NCBI GenBank assembly: GCA_030411725.1
Contig: MU839829.1
Location: 1,426,001-1,490,000 of the forward strand
Direction: 5' to 3'
Origin: Echria macrotheca
Taxonomy: Eukaryota > Ascomycota > Sordariomycetes > Sordariales > Schizotheciaceae
Length of the DNA: 64,000 nucleotides
The notes beneath the pieces were generated by a model. It made no database searches, was not told the DNA's origin, and was given only the letters and a program-made list of their open reading frames with translations. Shown in pieces: positions 32,892-44,382 of this stretch. The first letter of the stretch is position 1, and the number at the start of each line of letters is the position of its first letter. Made by a program: the position numbers and the translations under genes.

Positions 32892-33774
32892 CTAGCCGTC
32901 GACAACTCCGGTAACCTTGACTTGAGCTTCCGCTGGATCGAACGTGCCCACCGGAGTAATCGCGTTCGGCCCTTTACGCTTACACACTGCACACGTCTTG
33001 GCCGGCATCCTCTTTCTAGGTGAACGCAACGTTCTGTTAGCTGTCGATGGTCGTGATGAAGACACGGACCAGGCAAACGTACTTGACTCTGCATCCGCAC
33101 ACCCACCAGCTGATATTTGGGAGGCATGTCTGGATGAGCTCTCCGGGCCGGTAATAGTTATGTCGGATCAAGCAATCTGCGTGACATCGTGAGTTCGACC
33201 GAGTCCTTGATCTCGAGGAGGCAAGACACTACTCACCAATACAGTTCGGCTCCGGTTGCATCTGACCGTCCGTGCTTCTGGCTCTGAGGCCAACCACACG
33301 CTCGGTTTCCTTTCCGGGGACCGCAACTCGTCAACATACAAGGTAAGTTGGGATAGCAGCGGTTGGTGGGAGGACATGTTCACATACCAGCCGGTCGCAG
33401 GTATAACACGCGACGATCATCAATGGCGCTTTCCAACCGGGCTCGGTACATCCTAGCAACGACAGACGATATGGTATCTGTGCTGCTCTCTGCGCAAAGC
33501 TCAGGAGATCGCCGACACTGTGTGGTGCGAGTGTCCCGGATCGGATGGTAGCGCGAATGATACGGTTCATTTCTCCTGTAGTGGGGGGGGGGGGGACCTT
33601 CATCAATACCTACCCCCGGAAGAAGGCCCGAGGGGACTACTTACGACGGCTGTCGCGGGCATTCAATATTGCCGACTGGATAGTTTTCGGTATCACGTAC
33701 TCCGTGTCCTGTTTGTCCACGGTCGGCCGGCTCGCTGCCTCACCTCTTGGTGGCGTCGAGTGAACAGCCGTCAT
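32892..33774 (-). CDS. Five-exon cysteine-rich protein of unknown function
   Basis: 202 residues assembled by splice signals and phase: exons 33774-33645, 33575-33388, 33309-33237, 33176-33083 and 33015-32892. Introns 1, 3 and 4 have GTAAGT, GTGAGT and GTACGT donors with CTACAG, GCAG and CTAG acceptors, and each restores one continuous frame. Intron 2 has a good GTATGT donor but a weak AAAG acceptor, so exon 3's left end may be off. The assembled protein has Cys pairs spaced like zinc ligands: ACYTCDRL in exon 2, NCI-DCLIRH across exons 3/4, CGC at the end of exon 4, and TCAVCKRKGP in exon 5. Exon 2 also carries a helical segment (NRIIRATIRSG ... LLSFAQRAA). I do not recognise the family; a small zinc-binding protein is an inference from the Cys spacing. 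No single exon would be called on its own, but the phase agreement of four junctions supports a real gene. Confidence 0.6.
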
Positions 33775-35206
33775 GATTCCGGAGAGCAGAAACGCAAATG
33801 CTTGAAGATCTTGCAACTGTTGAAACGATCTCGGAATGTGACAGAGGGATACTGTATACCACAAAAGGTCAGCCATCATCAGGCCTATGCCGTTTATACC
33901 CCCCTCCCCCTCTCCCCCAATTGTCACTCAAGAAAAGGCTATCACCCGTTCTCTGCAAACTGCCGCAAATCGCCCTGTAAGTCGTCGGCGAAATGCACAC
34001 CATGGCCCAGGCAGGCTCAGATCACGACGCCTCATTTTCTCAGCCCTCCTCCCCTCCCCCCCTCCCCTCCCCTCTTCACCAGCAGCCTTCCAGTTAAAGA
34101 ACGCAATGAAACAAATACATAAATCTAGCCGCCCTGTATCTAGCTAGACCTAGAGTGGCGTTAAATCCTGCTAACAAAAGGTACCTATCCCCGGGGAGTT
34201 ACAGGAGAGCCATCGCAGAAACATGAATCTAGACTTTTACAAACTACGCACGGCATCGAATCTGAATCATCACAGGGACCACCACAAAGCCTAGTCTAGA
34301 TCTAACGAAATTAAACTTTTCCTCTTCAGGCTCCCTCTCTTTCGATTCTGTAAACCTCAGCTCTTGTGCCTTTTCCCCCCTCCGCCCGCCCCCTCTCTCC
34401 TAAGAAACAAAAAGGAATAATCGGACACCCTCAAAATAAAGCCGCACTGTGCACAACGCCGCCACTCAGACAGCTAGTGTCTGGTCTCCTCCATTCGCCC
34501 ATCGGTACCTATTGGACGCCTACAAAACGTATGATTGGTGATTGCTGCAACCACTACAGAATATGCACTACTTACCTACTAGCTACTTCCAAGTGTCGAT
34601 GGACATCTCCCAGGAGGGTATCCAACGATCGCGGGGTGGGGGAAGAAAAAGCAAAGGGTCTACTCTAGGTACGTAGTTCTAGACCAGTGATGCACACGCA
34701 AACCCTGCTGCCGCTGCGGTTCCCCGGATTTCCTCCAGGAGACCAGAGTCTAGAGTACCCCTCCCTCCGACTCCTCGCTCCTGAACCGGAGGGAGGTCCG
34801 GTTCCCAGCTTCGCCCCAGACTCCTTCCAGACACGAGACAGGACATGGACCAGACCTCGAGAACACGACAAAAGAAATTCATGCGTTCACAGTTCCAAGC
34901 AGGAAAACAGAAAGGGGTATATTGGTGAATCCTCTCCACCACTGGTTTCTCGCACAGAATCGCGAGCCTTGCCATCTAATGTGCCTCCCTGCCCGGCCTT
35001 GACATCGATCGCCAAGACCGAACCCAAACAAAATAAATGTAGACGACATAAGAGGTACCGGAATGCCCATGTACAATACAAAAGAGTGTCCCGCCCAGAG
35101 GTTGCCCCGACCCAATGCCCATTGCCCATGTCTGTAGCTGCCTAATCATAACATTGCGCCAGAGCTGCTTCTAACGCAGCGTGTAAAAAGGAAATCACCC
35201 AACATC
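33775..35206. other. Intergenic region left of the PA-TM-RING gene
   Basis: About 1.4 kb with C-rich tracts (CCCCTCC runs at 33898-34080) and many short stop-interrupted frames. It should include the promoter of the cysteine-rich gene and the 3' UTR of the RING gene. No other gene is supported. Confidence 0.5.
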
Positions 35207-37893
35207 TTAGTCCACACTTCCACGTCCGTCCCGATCCCGTCCCCCTCTCTCCCGCGAGTCGTCATCAGTACGCGGCAACAGGCTTGCAGCAAGAACGCTG
35301 TACCAGGGCGCCGAGCCATCCGTGTTGTCTGTCCTTCGCCATATGTTTAAGAGCGACCCCCCATCGGAATCCTGGCCCCGACCGAATCCGTAGCTATTGC
35401 TTCGATTAAGAACCCCCGGCGAGGCTGTTCGTTCGATGCGCGGAGAGGCTGCTCGGCTGGACGATGATGCTGATGCTTCAATATCATCATCATCGCTGTC
35501 GTCATGGTATGGCTCGTAACGGGGACTCGACGGAGAGCCGCGCGCCAGCGACCTGACGACATCGCCCTTGCAAATAGGGCACGTCCGCCGTCTCGTTGTC
35601 AGCCAAGGCGTACTGTCTCTGTTAGCATGCCGCTTAACCATAGCTTCTCGCTTGTCACTTACATGCACTCAACGTGGAATTCATGGCCGCAAGGCAGACT
35701 CATGACCCTGCTGACACCATCCACGTATTCCTCAAGACACACCACACACTCCACTTGTCTATTCATATGCTTCTTCCACTCGCTTGAAACACGAGTCCCA
35801 TGCTTCTCGTGTGGCTTGGGCTTAGGCGCTTGCAACGCAGCATCAACTCTCAACAGATCAACAGACTCGGGAATGCCAGTCGTAGTACGGGAGCGGGGCC
35901 GTGATCGGGAATTACCTTGCAAAAGCGGCGTTGTCGGCGAAGAGCTCGTAGGAGATGGTATCCTAGGCGAGTGGCCGGGCGTAGGGGATGGGGCGACGGT
36001 GTGATACGTCCGCACAGGTAACCTCTCCACGACGGACTTGGGAGCCCTCCATCTCCGCCTTCGAATCTTAGCTCTCAGGAGAAGGAGCGCGTATACCACC
36101 GTCAATGTGATCAGTGGGCTTATGACCAGGATCAACAGCGTATCAAAGAATGGGCTGGCGTTGCTGGTTGGCGTAATGGTAACCCAAAGACCTTCCCGGT
36201 CACCACGTCCATCGCCCTCTCCGGGCATCCGTGTTGGCGCCGGTGGGCCGGGCTTTGTCGGTGATTCATCCGATGCCGAGTTCGCAGCATCATCGTCGCC
36301 AAATATCTTGGAAATAAGCCCCGGTGAAGACGAGTCGCCTTTGCCAGATCCAGCCGTCTTCGAGTCCTTTCCGGTGTCGGAAGTGTATTCGCCGCTACCG
36401 GGTGTGATAATCCCTCCCTTGGGCCCATTAGGGTCCTGGGAAACACTGCTGCTGGTTTTCCCAGATTTAGTTGAAGCACTGCGCCCCCCGCTCGACTTCC
36501 CGCCCTTATGGGAGCTTGACGCCGAGTCACTGTCCGGCGATGATCCGACAAGATCTGGATCTCTCCAGTCCTGGACCCCGATCTGGAAATCATCGCCGGA
36601 TGTCTGACCGGAGCTAGACGATGAGCCGTCGCCACTGCTCTTGGAGGCCTTGTCCAGGCTGTTCTTGATGGCCTTATCCTTCTCGTCATTCCACTCGTCC
36701 ACGATTACCCAGTCCAACCGTCCACTGCTCGGCGGCCGGCTCCTCTCCGAAGCACTGCTGTCATCTGACCCCCATCGAAGCAAGCGTGAGATCCAGCTTC
36801 TCCGCGAAGATGCCGGCTTGTCAGCAGCAAGCTGGCTTTCTTCTTGGGTCACCGGCGTCTTGCCGGACTTTGGTTTAGAAGTAGCCTTGGGAAGAGAGGC
36901 GACCGGAGTGCCGGTCTCCTTTGGCTTCTTGCTCTTCCGGCCCTTCCCGGACTGTTGCACCTTAAGACTAGGATTCCCGTTCTCATCGAGAGTGTCCTCA
37001 ATGAAACTTCCCGGCTGCATAAGAGATGACAGGATGTGGGCCGTCATCCTGGATGTAAACACCGAGGGAATCGTGACATTATCCACGTTGCCTCGGGCAA
37101 ACATCTGGATCAGTGGCCCGCCTTTCTGGTTATCTCCAACAATTAGAGCAATAGCACCTCGGCGTTGTGCCCATTTCACCTTCTCAAGGAAACCACAACC
37201 ACCCCGGCTCAGCAGGACAATTTTGCCCGTGATTTCCGCCGTTTCCTGGATCGACTGGATGTCGGCATGGCTGGAACCGAGATTCGTGGTTGGCTCGGTG
37301 TAGGAACCTTTGGTCTTTTGCAGCGCTTGATGTAGATAATCGTCTGTACCATCATCCTTGTGAGAGCTCCCGCTGGGCTGTGTCTTGGATCCAGCTTTCC
37401 GGCCGACGAGAGGACCCCGTTCGTGACCCGCTATTCTAGGGCGCTTGACCTTGCCAGCAGGGCCAACCGGCTTATCAGCTCCCGATCCTTGCTCGCTTGT
37501 CTTCATGTTGAGATCTGATCTTCCATCTTCCCAGCCCGGAACATCGCTGCAGCCGAGCTCGCCTTCGCCTTCACCATCCTGAAGGCTGTCCTCCGCGAAC
37601 CCACTCCCAATCCATAGCTGGCCGCTCAACCCTGTCGAGGGGAGGGCAGGCCCGAATGCGGCTGGACGCGCGGCAAAGAAGGTACTGTTATCGTCGGTAA
37701 GGCTTATGGCGGCGCTCGGCGGAAAGAGAGAGAAAGGCGCCGAGAAGGAGAAGAATGTTCGAAACGATGACGTCTGGCTTGCTAATGGGGCGACTGTCGG
37801 GCCCGGGCGGCGGATCGTGCTCACAAATCGGCAGAACAGGAATATGGACGCGGTAAAGAAGAGGACGAGGATGGCAACCCGCGGGGGGCGCAT
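35207..37893 (-). CDS. PA-TM-RING ubiquitin ligase (RING-H2 membrane protein)
   Basis: 878 residues, two exons: 37893-35663 and 35612-35207, with a 50-nt intron (GTAAGT donor, GCTAAC branch, ACAG acceptor) inside the RING. An N-terminal signal anchor (VAILVLFFTASIFLFCRFV) is followed by a luminal part with a protease-associated (PA) domain at about residues 220-310 (GKIVLLSRGGCGFLEKVKWA, IALIVGDNQKGGPL, IPSVFTSRMTAHIL). A long Ser/Gly/Lys-rich low-complexity spacer precedes a second membrane helix (LLILVISPLITLTVVYALLLL) and a basic stop-transfer RRRRWR. The C-terminal RING-H2 reads CVVCLEEY ... LPCGHEFHVEC, then ITPWL and CPICK. The Asp/Ser-rich tail is predicted to be disordered. Known relatives (human RNF13/RNF167, yeast Tul1-like) ubiquitinate membrane proteins in the endosome, Golgi or vacuole. 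Substrates here are unknown. Confidence 0.87.
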
Positions 37894-39013
37894 CGTGGGC
37901 TAACGGGTGGCCTGCAACGCAGCCTCGGAGTCGGCGGATGGCGGGATCGCGGGAAACGAGTTGCGACTCGAGCCGTCGGTGGTTTTAAGAGCTCTCATCT
38001 ATGCCACCGCATAGACAGATCAGAGCGCAGACAATCTCCAAGTAAAAGATGTCTAACTCGGTGCGAAGAAGCGGTGGAAAGAGCGAGCATGGGAAACACG
38101 AGGAAGCTTAAATGATGGGAGGAGAGAGGTACGATTTGGGGTTGCGATAACAAGTCATGCGATTGGGGTGCAGGTGCCCAGCCGTCGGTGTTCCTTGGAT
38201 GCAGGGGCCTCTGATCACAAGCAAGCGATGGGGAGCACTAACAACGCCTCGGGTATTTCTTGGCCAAAATCGTTAAGGCACATCGCAGTCACCACTGAAT
38301 AATGTTGCACGCGACCTGAGCTTGAAAAGGTGCCCTCCCTCCCAGTGATGAGAAGCTCTCGTAGGAATTGAATAAGCGGTCCGCCATGCATCTGATCTAT
38401 GCACCCAAGGTCATCCTGCAGTACCATCGGAAAGCGAGATCTCTCCAAGACACAGCGCGCGGGATGCCGGGAGATTCGCGCTCCAACAACCAGCCATAAA
38501 ATGACAGGAGACATGTCAGTCTGTCCAACCTCACCTATGGCTCAGGTACAGCCCGGCCAAAGGTACCACGTTGGTGGAGAAGAACGACCTGAGCTTTCCA
38601 AATGCTGTGGTCCTTAGGCGTCAACAGCTCCAGGCCTGACACGCGAGGGACCAACGCGCTGGCGTTCCCCTCACCCCGAATGCTCCGCCTTTCCTAGCCC
38701 ATGCCTGACGTTGGCGGGAGCCGGCTTGTCCGTGGGAGACCAATGTTTCCCACGATGCCGGAGAGGATATTTATAGGAAGCTTAAATCATTCGAGCATGC
38801 ATACAAGGCCAAGCAGTAGATGTTGGATGTGACTTCTGGCAATATGAATCCCCAGAAAGCTTTTAGCTGGTGCATGCTTGGGGCCCGTGCGTCCTTTGAG
38901 GTTGACTCATGCAAGCCCCTCGCCGCAGAGAATTCCTGCATGGCAAAACGGGACCCTCCATATAAGTCAAACCCAGTCACCCCTCCGTCAATTGACCCCT
39001 CCACGAGCCCTGG
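37894..39013. promoter_or_regulatory. Divergent promoter region between the RING gene and valyl-tRNA synthetase
   Basis: 1.1 kb between divergent starts. No protein-like frames. A housekeeping-type promoter is expected on the right side. No confident sites are assigned. Confidence 0.5.
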
Positions 39014-42000
39014 ATGCCGATTTCGTTGTTGCGACGGGTTACTACGAGAAGGGACCTTCTGCTTAGAACTTCCCCAGTTGTCGCGTTTCCATCGCATCGG
39101 CACTCCTTCTTTCACTCAACCTCGAAAATGGCGGGGGACCCTCCCGCTCCAGCTGCTGCTGCTCCTGCGCCGGATGCGCCTGCAGCCAAGAAGAATGGTA
39201 GACTTGCTGCCCCGATGTTTCGGTGTTCTCGATGCTGACGTGGAGTCACTACGTAGACAAAAAGGAGAAGGCAAAGGCCGAGAAGGCTGCAAAGTTTGCT
39301 GCTAAGCAGCAGATGAAGCAACAGGCCCAACAAGCAGCGCCGACGTCGCAACCGACTCCCAAGGCTAAGGCCCCGACGCCCTCCCTCCCACCCTACAAGG
39401 ACGAAACCCCTGCTGGCGAGAAGAAGGTTATCCAGCCGTTCGACCACCCGTACTTCTCGGCATACAATCCCTCGGCCGTCGAGTCAGCTTGGTATGCGTG
39501 GTGGGAAAAGAGCGGCTTCTTCAGGCCCGAGACACACGGTTCTAGCGAAGTCGGAACATATGTCATACCCCTTCCGCCGCCCAACGTCACCGGCGCCCTT
39601 CACTGCGGCCACGCCTTGGCGAACTCACTGCAGGATACTCTGATCAGATGGCACCGCATGAGGTGAGTGCGCTGGAGCTCAGCCCCGTTCTGAGCTAACG
39701 TAAATAAGGGGCTTTGTCACTCTCTGGCTTCCGGGATGCGACCATGCCGGTATCAGCACCCAGTCTGTGGTGGAGAAGATGCTATGGAAGAAGGAGAAGA
39801 AGACTCGACTCGACCTGGGACGTGAGCAGTTCACCAAGCTTGTCTGGGATTGGAAAGATGAATATCACCAGAGAATCAACAATGCGCAGCGGCTTATGGG
39901 TGGCTCCATGGACTGGAGCCGTGAGGCTTTCACAATGGATGCCAACCTGAGCGCCGCCACCATGGAGACATTCTGCCGTCTGCATGACGAGGGTCTCATT
40001 TATCGGTCAGATCGTCTGGTCAACTGGTGTACCCACCTGAACACCGCCTTGAGCAACCTGGAGGTTGAGAACAAGGAGATCAACGGCCGCACTCTCCTTG
40101 ATGTTCCGGGATACGACAAGAAGGTTGAGTTTGGCGTCCTGACCTACTTTAAGTATGCGTTGTCTTGGACCTTGAAATTGCTATTACCGCTGACAACTCA
40201 TCAGATATCCTATAGACGGTTCAAATGAGACCCTCGAGGTCGCAACCACGCGTCCTGAGACGATGCTCGGAGACAGTGGTATTGCTGTCAACCCTGAAGA
40301 CACTCGGTATACCCATCTGGTGGGCAAATTCGCCCGCCACCCTTTTACGGACCGGTAAGTTCATTCATATTCATTCGTATATCTCCGCTGACACTTTGAA
40401 GCCTCCTTCCAATTGTGGCCGATACCTATGTCGACAAGGAGTTCGGTACCGGAGCGGTCAAGTTGACACCGGCGCACGACTTCAACGATTACCAGCTTGG
40501 ACAGCGCCACGGCCTCGAGTTCATCAACATCTTGAACGACGACGGAACGCTGAATGAAAATGCCGGCAAGTTCAAGGGCCAGAAGCGGTTCGATGCTCGG
40601 TACACCGTTGTGGAGGAGCTGACGAAGCTCGGACTGTTCACGAAGAAGGAGAGCAACCCGATGAAGGTCCCTCTGTGCGAGAAGTCCAAAGATGTCATCG
40701 AGCCGTACATGAAGCCGCAATGGTGGGTCCAGATGCGCGAGATGGCCGACGAAGGCTTGAAAGCTGTCGACGATGGCAGAATCACCATCAGCCCCGAGAG
40801 CGCCAAGAAGAGCTACCGACATTGGATGTCCAATATTCAAGACTGGTGCATTTCGCGTCAGCTCTGGTGGGGTCACCAAATTCCCGCGTACCGCGTCATA
40901 TTCGAAGGCGATGGTGGACTTGAGACCAAGGACTCCGTCTGGGTGGTTGGAAGGACTGAAGAGGAGGCTCAATCCAAGGCCCAAGCCAAATACGGCTCCG
41001 ACAAGCCTTTCCGTCTGGAACGGGATCCCGACTGCCTCGACACATGGTTCTCTTCAGGCTTGTGGCCATTTGCCACACTGGGATGGCCACGGACAGATTC
41101 GGAAGACTTCAAGCGTTTTTTCCCTACGACGACCTTGGAATCTGGCTGGGATATTCTCACCTTCTGGATGGCCAGAATGATTGTAAGTTTGGCTAGCTCC
41201 TATATCTGGCTCATGTTAGAAGCTAACAGATGTGCAGATGCTCAGTCTCAAGCTGACGGGCGAAATCCCGTTCAGTGAGATCTACTGCCACAGTCTCGTG
41301 CGTGATTCCGAAGGAAGGAAGATGAGCAAGTCCCTCGGCAATGTCGTTGATCCCCTCGATATTATCAATGGCATTGAACTCGAGGCACTTCATAAAAAGT
41401 TGCTTGTTGGTAATCTTAAGGAGGATGAGATCGCACGAGCCACCAAGTATCAGAAGACAGCCTTCCCTCAAGGTATCCCGGAGTGTGGAGCTGATGCACT
41501 CCGATTTACGCTTCTCTGTAAGTCACAATAATAATCCTCGATGTTATACCCTTGGCTAATCACCACGACAACAGCCTACACCACGGGTGGCGGTGATATC
41601 AACTTCGACATCCAGGTCATGGCTGCCTACCGCCGCTTCTGCAACAAGATCTACCAGGCTAGCAAGTACGTGCTCGGAAAGCTGCCGGCAGACTTTGTAC
41701 CAGAGCCCCTCAACACCTCTGCGCTGTCGGTCCCAGAACGGTGGATTCTGCATCGTCTGAACCAAGCGATCCAGGGTGTCAACGATTCGCTCGAAGCGCG
41801 TGAGTTCAGCCGGGCGACAAAGCTCAGCTACCAGTTCTTCTACGACCAACTCTGCGACGTCTTTATCGAGAACAGCAAGAGCTTGCTGCAAGATGGTTCC
41901 GCCGAGGAGCAAAAGAGCGTGCAGCAGACTCTCTACCATATTCTCCACGTTTCTATGCGGCTGTTGCACCCATTCTTGCCCTTCCTCACCGAAGAGATTT

Positions 42001-42590
42001 ATCAACGGCTCCCCCGCAAGGCGGACGACGCAGTCAGCGTCATGCTAGCGCCGTATCCTACGTCTGATTCTTCTCTGGATTTTGCGGCCGAGGCCGAGGA
42101 TTACGAAGTTGGTCTCAAGTGTGCCGCGGGCGTTCGCTCACTGGCTTCCGACTACAACATCCGAGCCAACGGCCTTGGTTTTATCAAGGCTTCCACCGCA
42201 GAGAGCTTCTCCAAGGTTAGCGCACAGCTTGCCGATATCAAGACGCTCAGCGGAAAGGGAATTGCCGATGTCAAGGTGCTTGGGCCTGAGACCGATGAGG
42301 CGTCGTTGCCGAGTGGCTGCGCTGTCTATGTTGTGTCGGCTGAGATTGTTGTCCTTCTGCAAGTTGGGACGCAGATCAAGGATGTGGGTGCCGAAATCAA
42401 GAAGCTCACGACCAAGCTTCAGAAGACGACGGTTGCTATTACGAAGCAGCAGGAGCTTCTTGGACGTGAGGGGTTCGAAAAGGTCAGCGACACAGTGCAG
42501 ACGGCCGAGAAGCAGAAGTTGGTGGATCTTCAGTCAGCAAAGGAAAACTACGAGAGGACGCTGGAGGAGTTTAGCAAGATGAAGCTCTGA
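39014..42590 (+). CDS. VAS1: Valyl-tRNA synthetase, probably dual cytosolic/mitochondrial by alternative start
   Basis: Class I synthetase charging tRNA-Val. Seven exons: 39014-39197, 39257-39662, 39709-40152, 40205-40354, 40402-41182, 41238-41517 and 41575-42590; all six introns (46-59 nt) keep phase. Catalytic signatures: PPPNVTGALHCGHALAN with the HIGH-type HCGH at 39601-39612, and KMSKS at 41319-41333. The CP1 editing domain (TTRPETMLGDSG), tRNA-binding domain and a C-terminal coiled coil are all present. Two in-frame starts are visible. ATG 39128 gives a 1048-residue cytosolic form beginning MAGDPPAPAAAAP. ATG 39014 adds 38 residues rich in Arg, Ser and Leu and free of acid except one Asp (MPISLLRRVTTRRDLLLR ... 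FFHSTSK), a typical mitochondrial presequence. Yeast VAS1 makes both enzymes in this way, which is why I annotate the long form. Confidence 0.96.
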
Positions 42591-43073
42591 GGGTAGCGAG
42601 GCCGAGACTTGAACTTTGTTGCTAGAGATATGAAAATCACTAGAGTAGCAATGATAGACAGCAGGCGGGTTCTTCATTTGCCTTTTCAGTCATTGAGTGA
42701 AACAATGGTTGATAGTCCTGAGACCACATATCCGTACATGTAAATCCAGGATTTGTGCTACACCCAGACCAAGTCAAGGTGATTCTGCCAAGGCGATGGA
42801 TTGAGGTCAGGAATTGTGGGTCCTTAGCTGGCGCCAAGATTATGGTGGGGCAGCGCTGCATGTGGCTCAGCGAATCTGTGGCTTGAACCCACCAGCCCTA
42901 AGCGGCAGATCCATCCCGCCGCACATTCCCAAAATTTCGCGATCTGGATTCACGAAAACTGTACCCCATCACAACGCTCCCGCAGTCGCCGACGACGAAG
43001 GTAATTCCAACCCCAAAACTTCTGGACAACAAACCGTGATACTAATCCCTTGAATCGCAGACTAATCGCCAAA
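42591..43073. other. Intergenic region between VAS1 and RPL37
   Basis: 483 bp with the VAS1 3' UTR and the promoter and leader of the ribosomal protein gene. The leader may contain a further intron, since AATCGCAG at 43054-43060 resembles an acceptor just before the start. No ORF supported. Confidence 0.5.
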
Positions 43074-43781
43074 ATGAGTACGTACCCAATTCCCTCTCGA
43101 ATTCCACGACTCCGAACTTCCTGCCCGATTGCCCGTCTCGAATGTCGACGAAGACATCCCTCACTCCACCACGATGCTTGAACACCTCGGGCGCATGACT
43201 TTCGTATGGAGAATTGTTGCTGATGCTTTGGAACAGCCAAGGGAACTTCCAGCTTTGGCAAGCGGTACGTGATTGCGCTTGTGAGATATGGAAGATAGGT
43301 TTTTGCTGACTTGACGACAGCCACACCAAGACCCATGGTCTCTGCAGACGATGCGGGTAAGTCGAATCCCCCAAACCGAGCCGCCCGACGACAACGACCG
43401 AGAACAACGCTTCTTCAAGCTTCGATTGAGGACGACGAATACAGACAGTCGGGAGGAAGAAAAGCTGACCAAGGAATTCTATCACCAGTCGCCGGTCGCT
43501 CCATAACCAGAAGAAGACCTGCGCCTCGTGCGGGTACCCCGCCGCTAAGATCAGGAAGTGTACGTCACCGCCGATATTCTGTTACCCCCGGCCGAGATGT
43601 TGCGACAGCGGAAAGACTGACATAGGTGATTGTAGACAACTGGTCCGAGAAGGCGAAGCGCAGAAAGGTCACTGGCACGGGCCGGATGCGGTACCTCAGC
43701 ACGGTCGCGAGAAAGTTCAAGAACGGATTCCAGACGGGTGCTCCCAAGGGTTCGCGGGGCATTCTCACTGCGTCCTCATGA
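43074..43781 (+). CDS. RPL37: 60S ribosomal protein eL37
   Basis: 94-residue zinc-binding protein of the large ribosomal subunit. Five exons for only 285 coding nt: 43074-43077, 43237-43264, 43321-43356, 43489-43559 and 43636-43781. The first intron (159 nt) starts after the fourth coding base (ATGA|GTACGT), a frequent arrangement in fungal ribosomal genes. The protein starts MTKGTSSFGKRHTKTHGLC and has the C4 zinc ribbon CRRCG ... CASCG. The conserved C-terminal half follows (YNWSEKAKRRK, TGTGRMRYLSTVARKFKNG, TGAPKG). All four junctions keep phase and rebuild the universally conserved sequence, so the gene model is close to certain. Confidence 0.97.
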
Positions 43782-44303
43782 ATAATGACCGAAGACAAAA
43801 TCATGATGAGGAAGGCAGCGTCGGGGCTAGACTTGAGCCAGGTGTAGACGTTTGGGGGGGGCGGGAAACAAACGGGGGAGTGGCGATGGGAAAGGAAATT
43901 CATTTTCGGGGCGAGCTGGTGTAAACACGGGATATGGGAACTGATTCCGAAGAATTTCAGACGGAACCTCGTTTCTCCCCCCTTCCTTTTTGGTGCTGCC
44001 ACATCGCGCACAAGACAGGCATGATTTTTTGCGCGGGAATAGGTTTACGGGTCTACATCGAGCAAAGGTCATGAAAACGGCGTAACTGTTTGCGAAACGG
44101 GAAACTGCGGTTCTACACAGGGTGCATGCATACGTTACGTGATAACTTGAAGTGGCTGTCATGAGCCTTGTCAGAGAGATATCTAGATGTCTACCTGACT
44201 CTACTGCCCACGCTCAAAAAAACGAATAACCCCATCCCCAGCGACATGATACAGATACTCCCTCTCCTCAACGGGCACACCACCCGGAGATATCTACTCT
44301 ACT
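43782..44303. other. Region between RPL37 and ELP6 with a duplicated ELP6 tail
   Basis: 522 bp. The left part is the RPL37 3' UTR. The right part (44176-44281) is a diverged duplicate of the last coding part of ELP6; see the repeat entry. Confidence 0.6.
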
Positions 44304-44382
44304 CTACTGCCCACGCTCAAAAACACGAACACCACCATCCCCGCCGACATGATACAGATACTCCCTCTCCTCAACGGGCACC
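44176..44382. repeat. Tandem duplication of the ELP6 3' end
   Basis: Copy A, about 44176-44281, and copy B, about 44287-44382, share GAGATATCTA at the left, ACTCTACTGCCCACGCTCAA, then GACATGATACAGATACTCCC and CTCTCCTCAACGGGCA. Copy B contains the ELP6 stop codon at 44304-44306 and its last coding part. Copy A lies just downstream of that stop on the minus strand and, read in the matching frame, encodes a very similar C-terminus ending in RFFERGQ and a stop. Confidence 0.85.
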
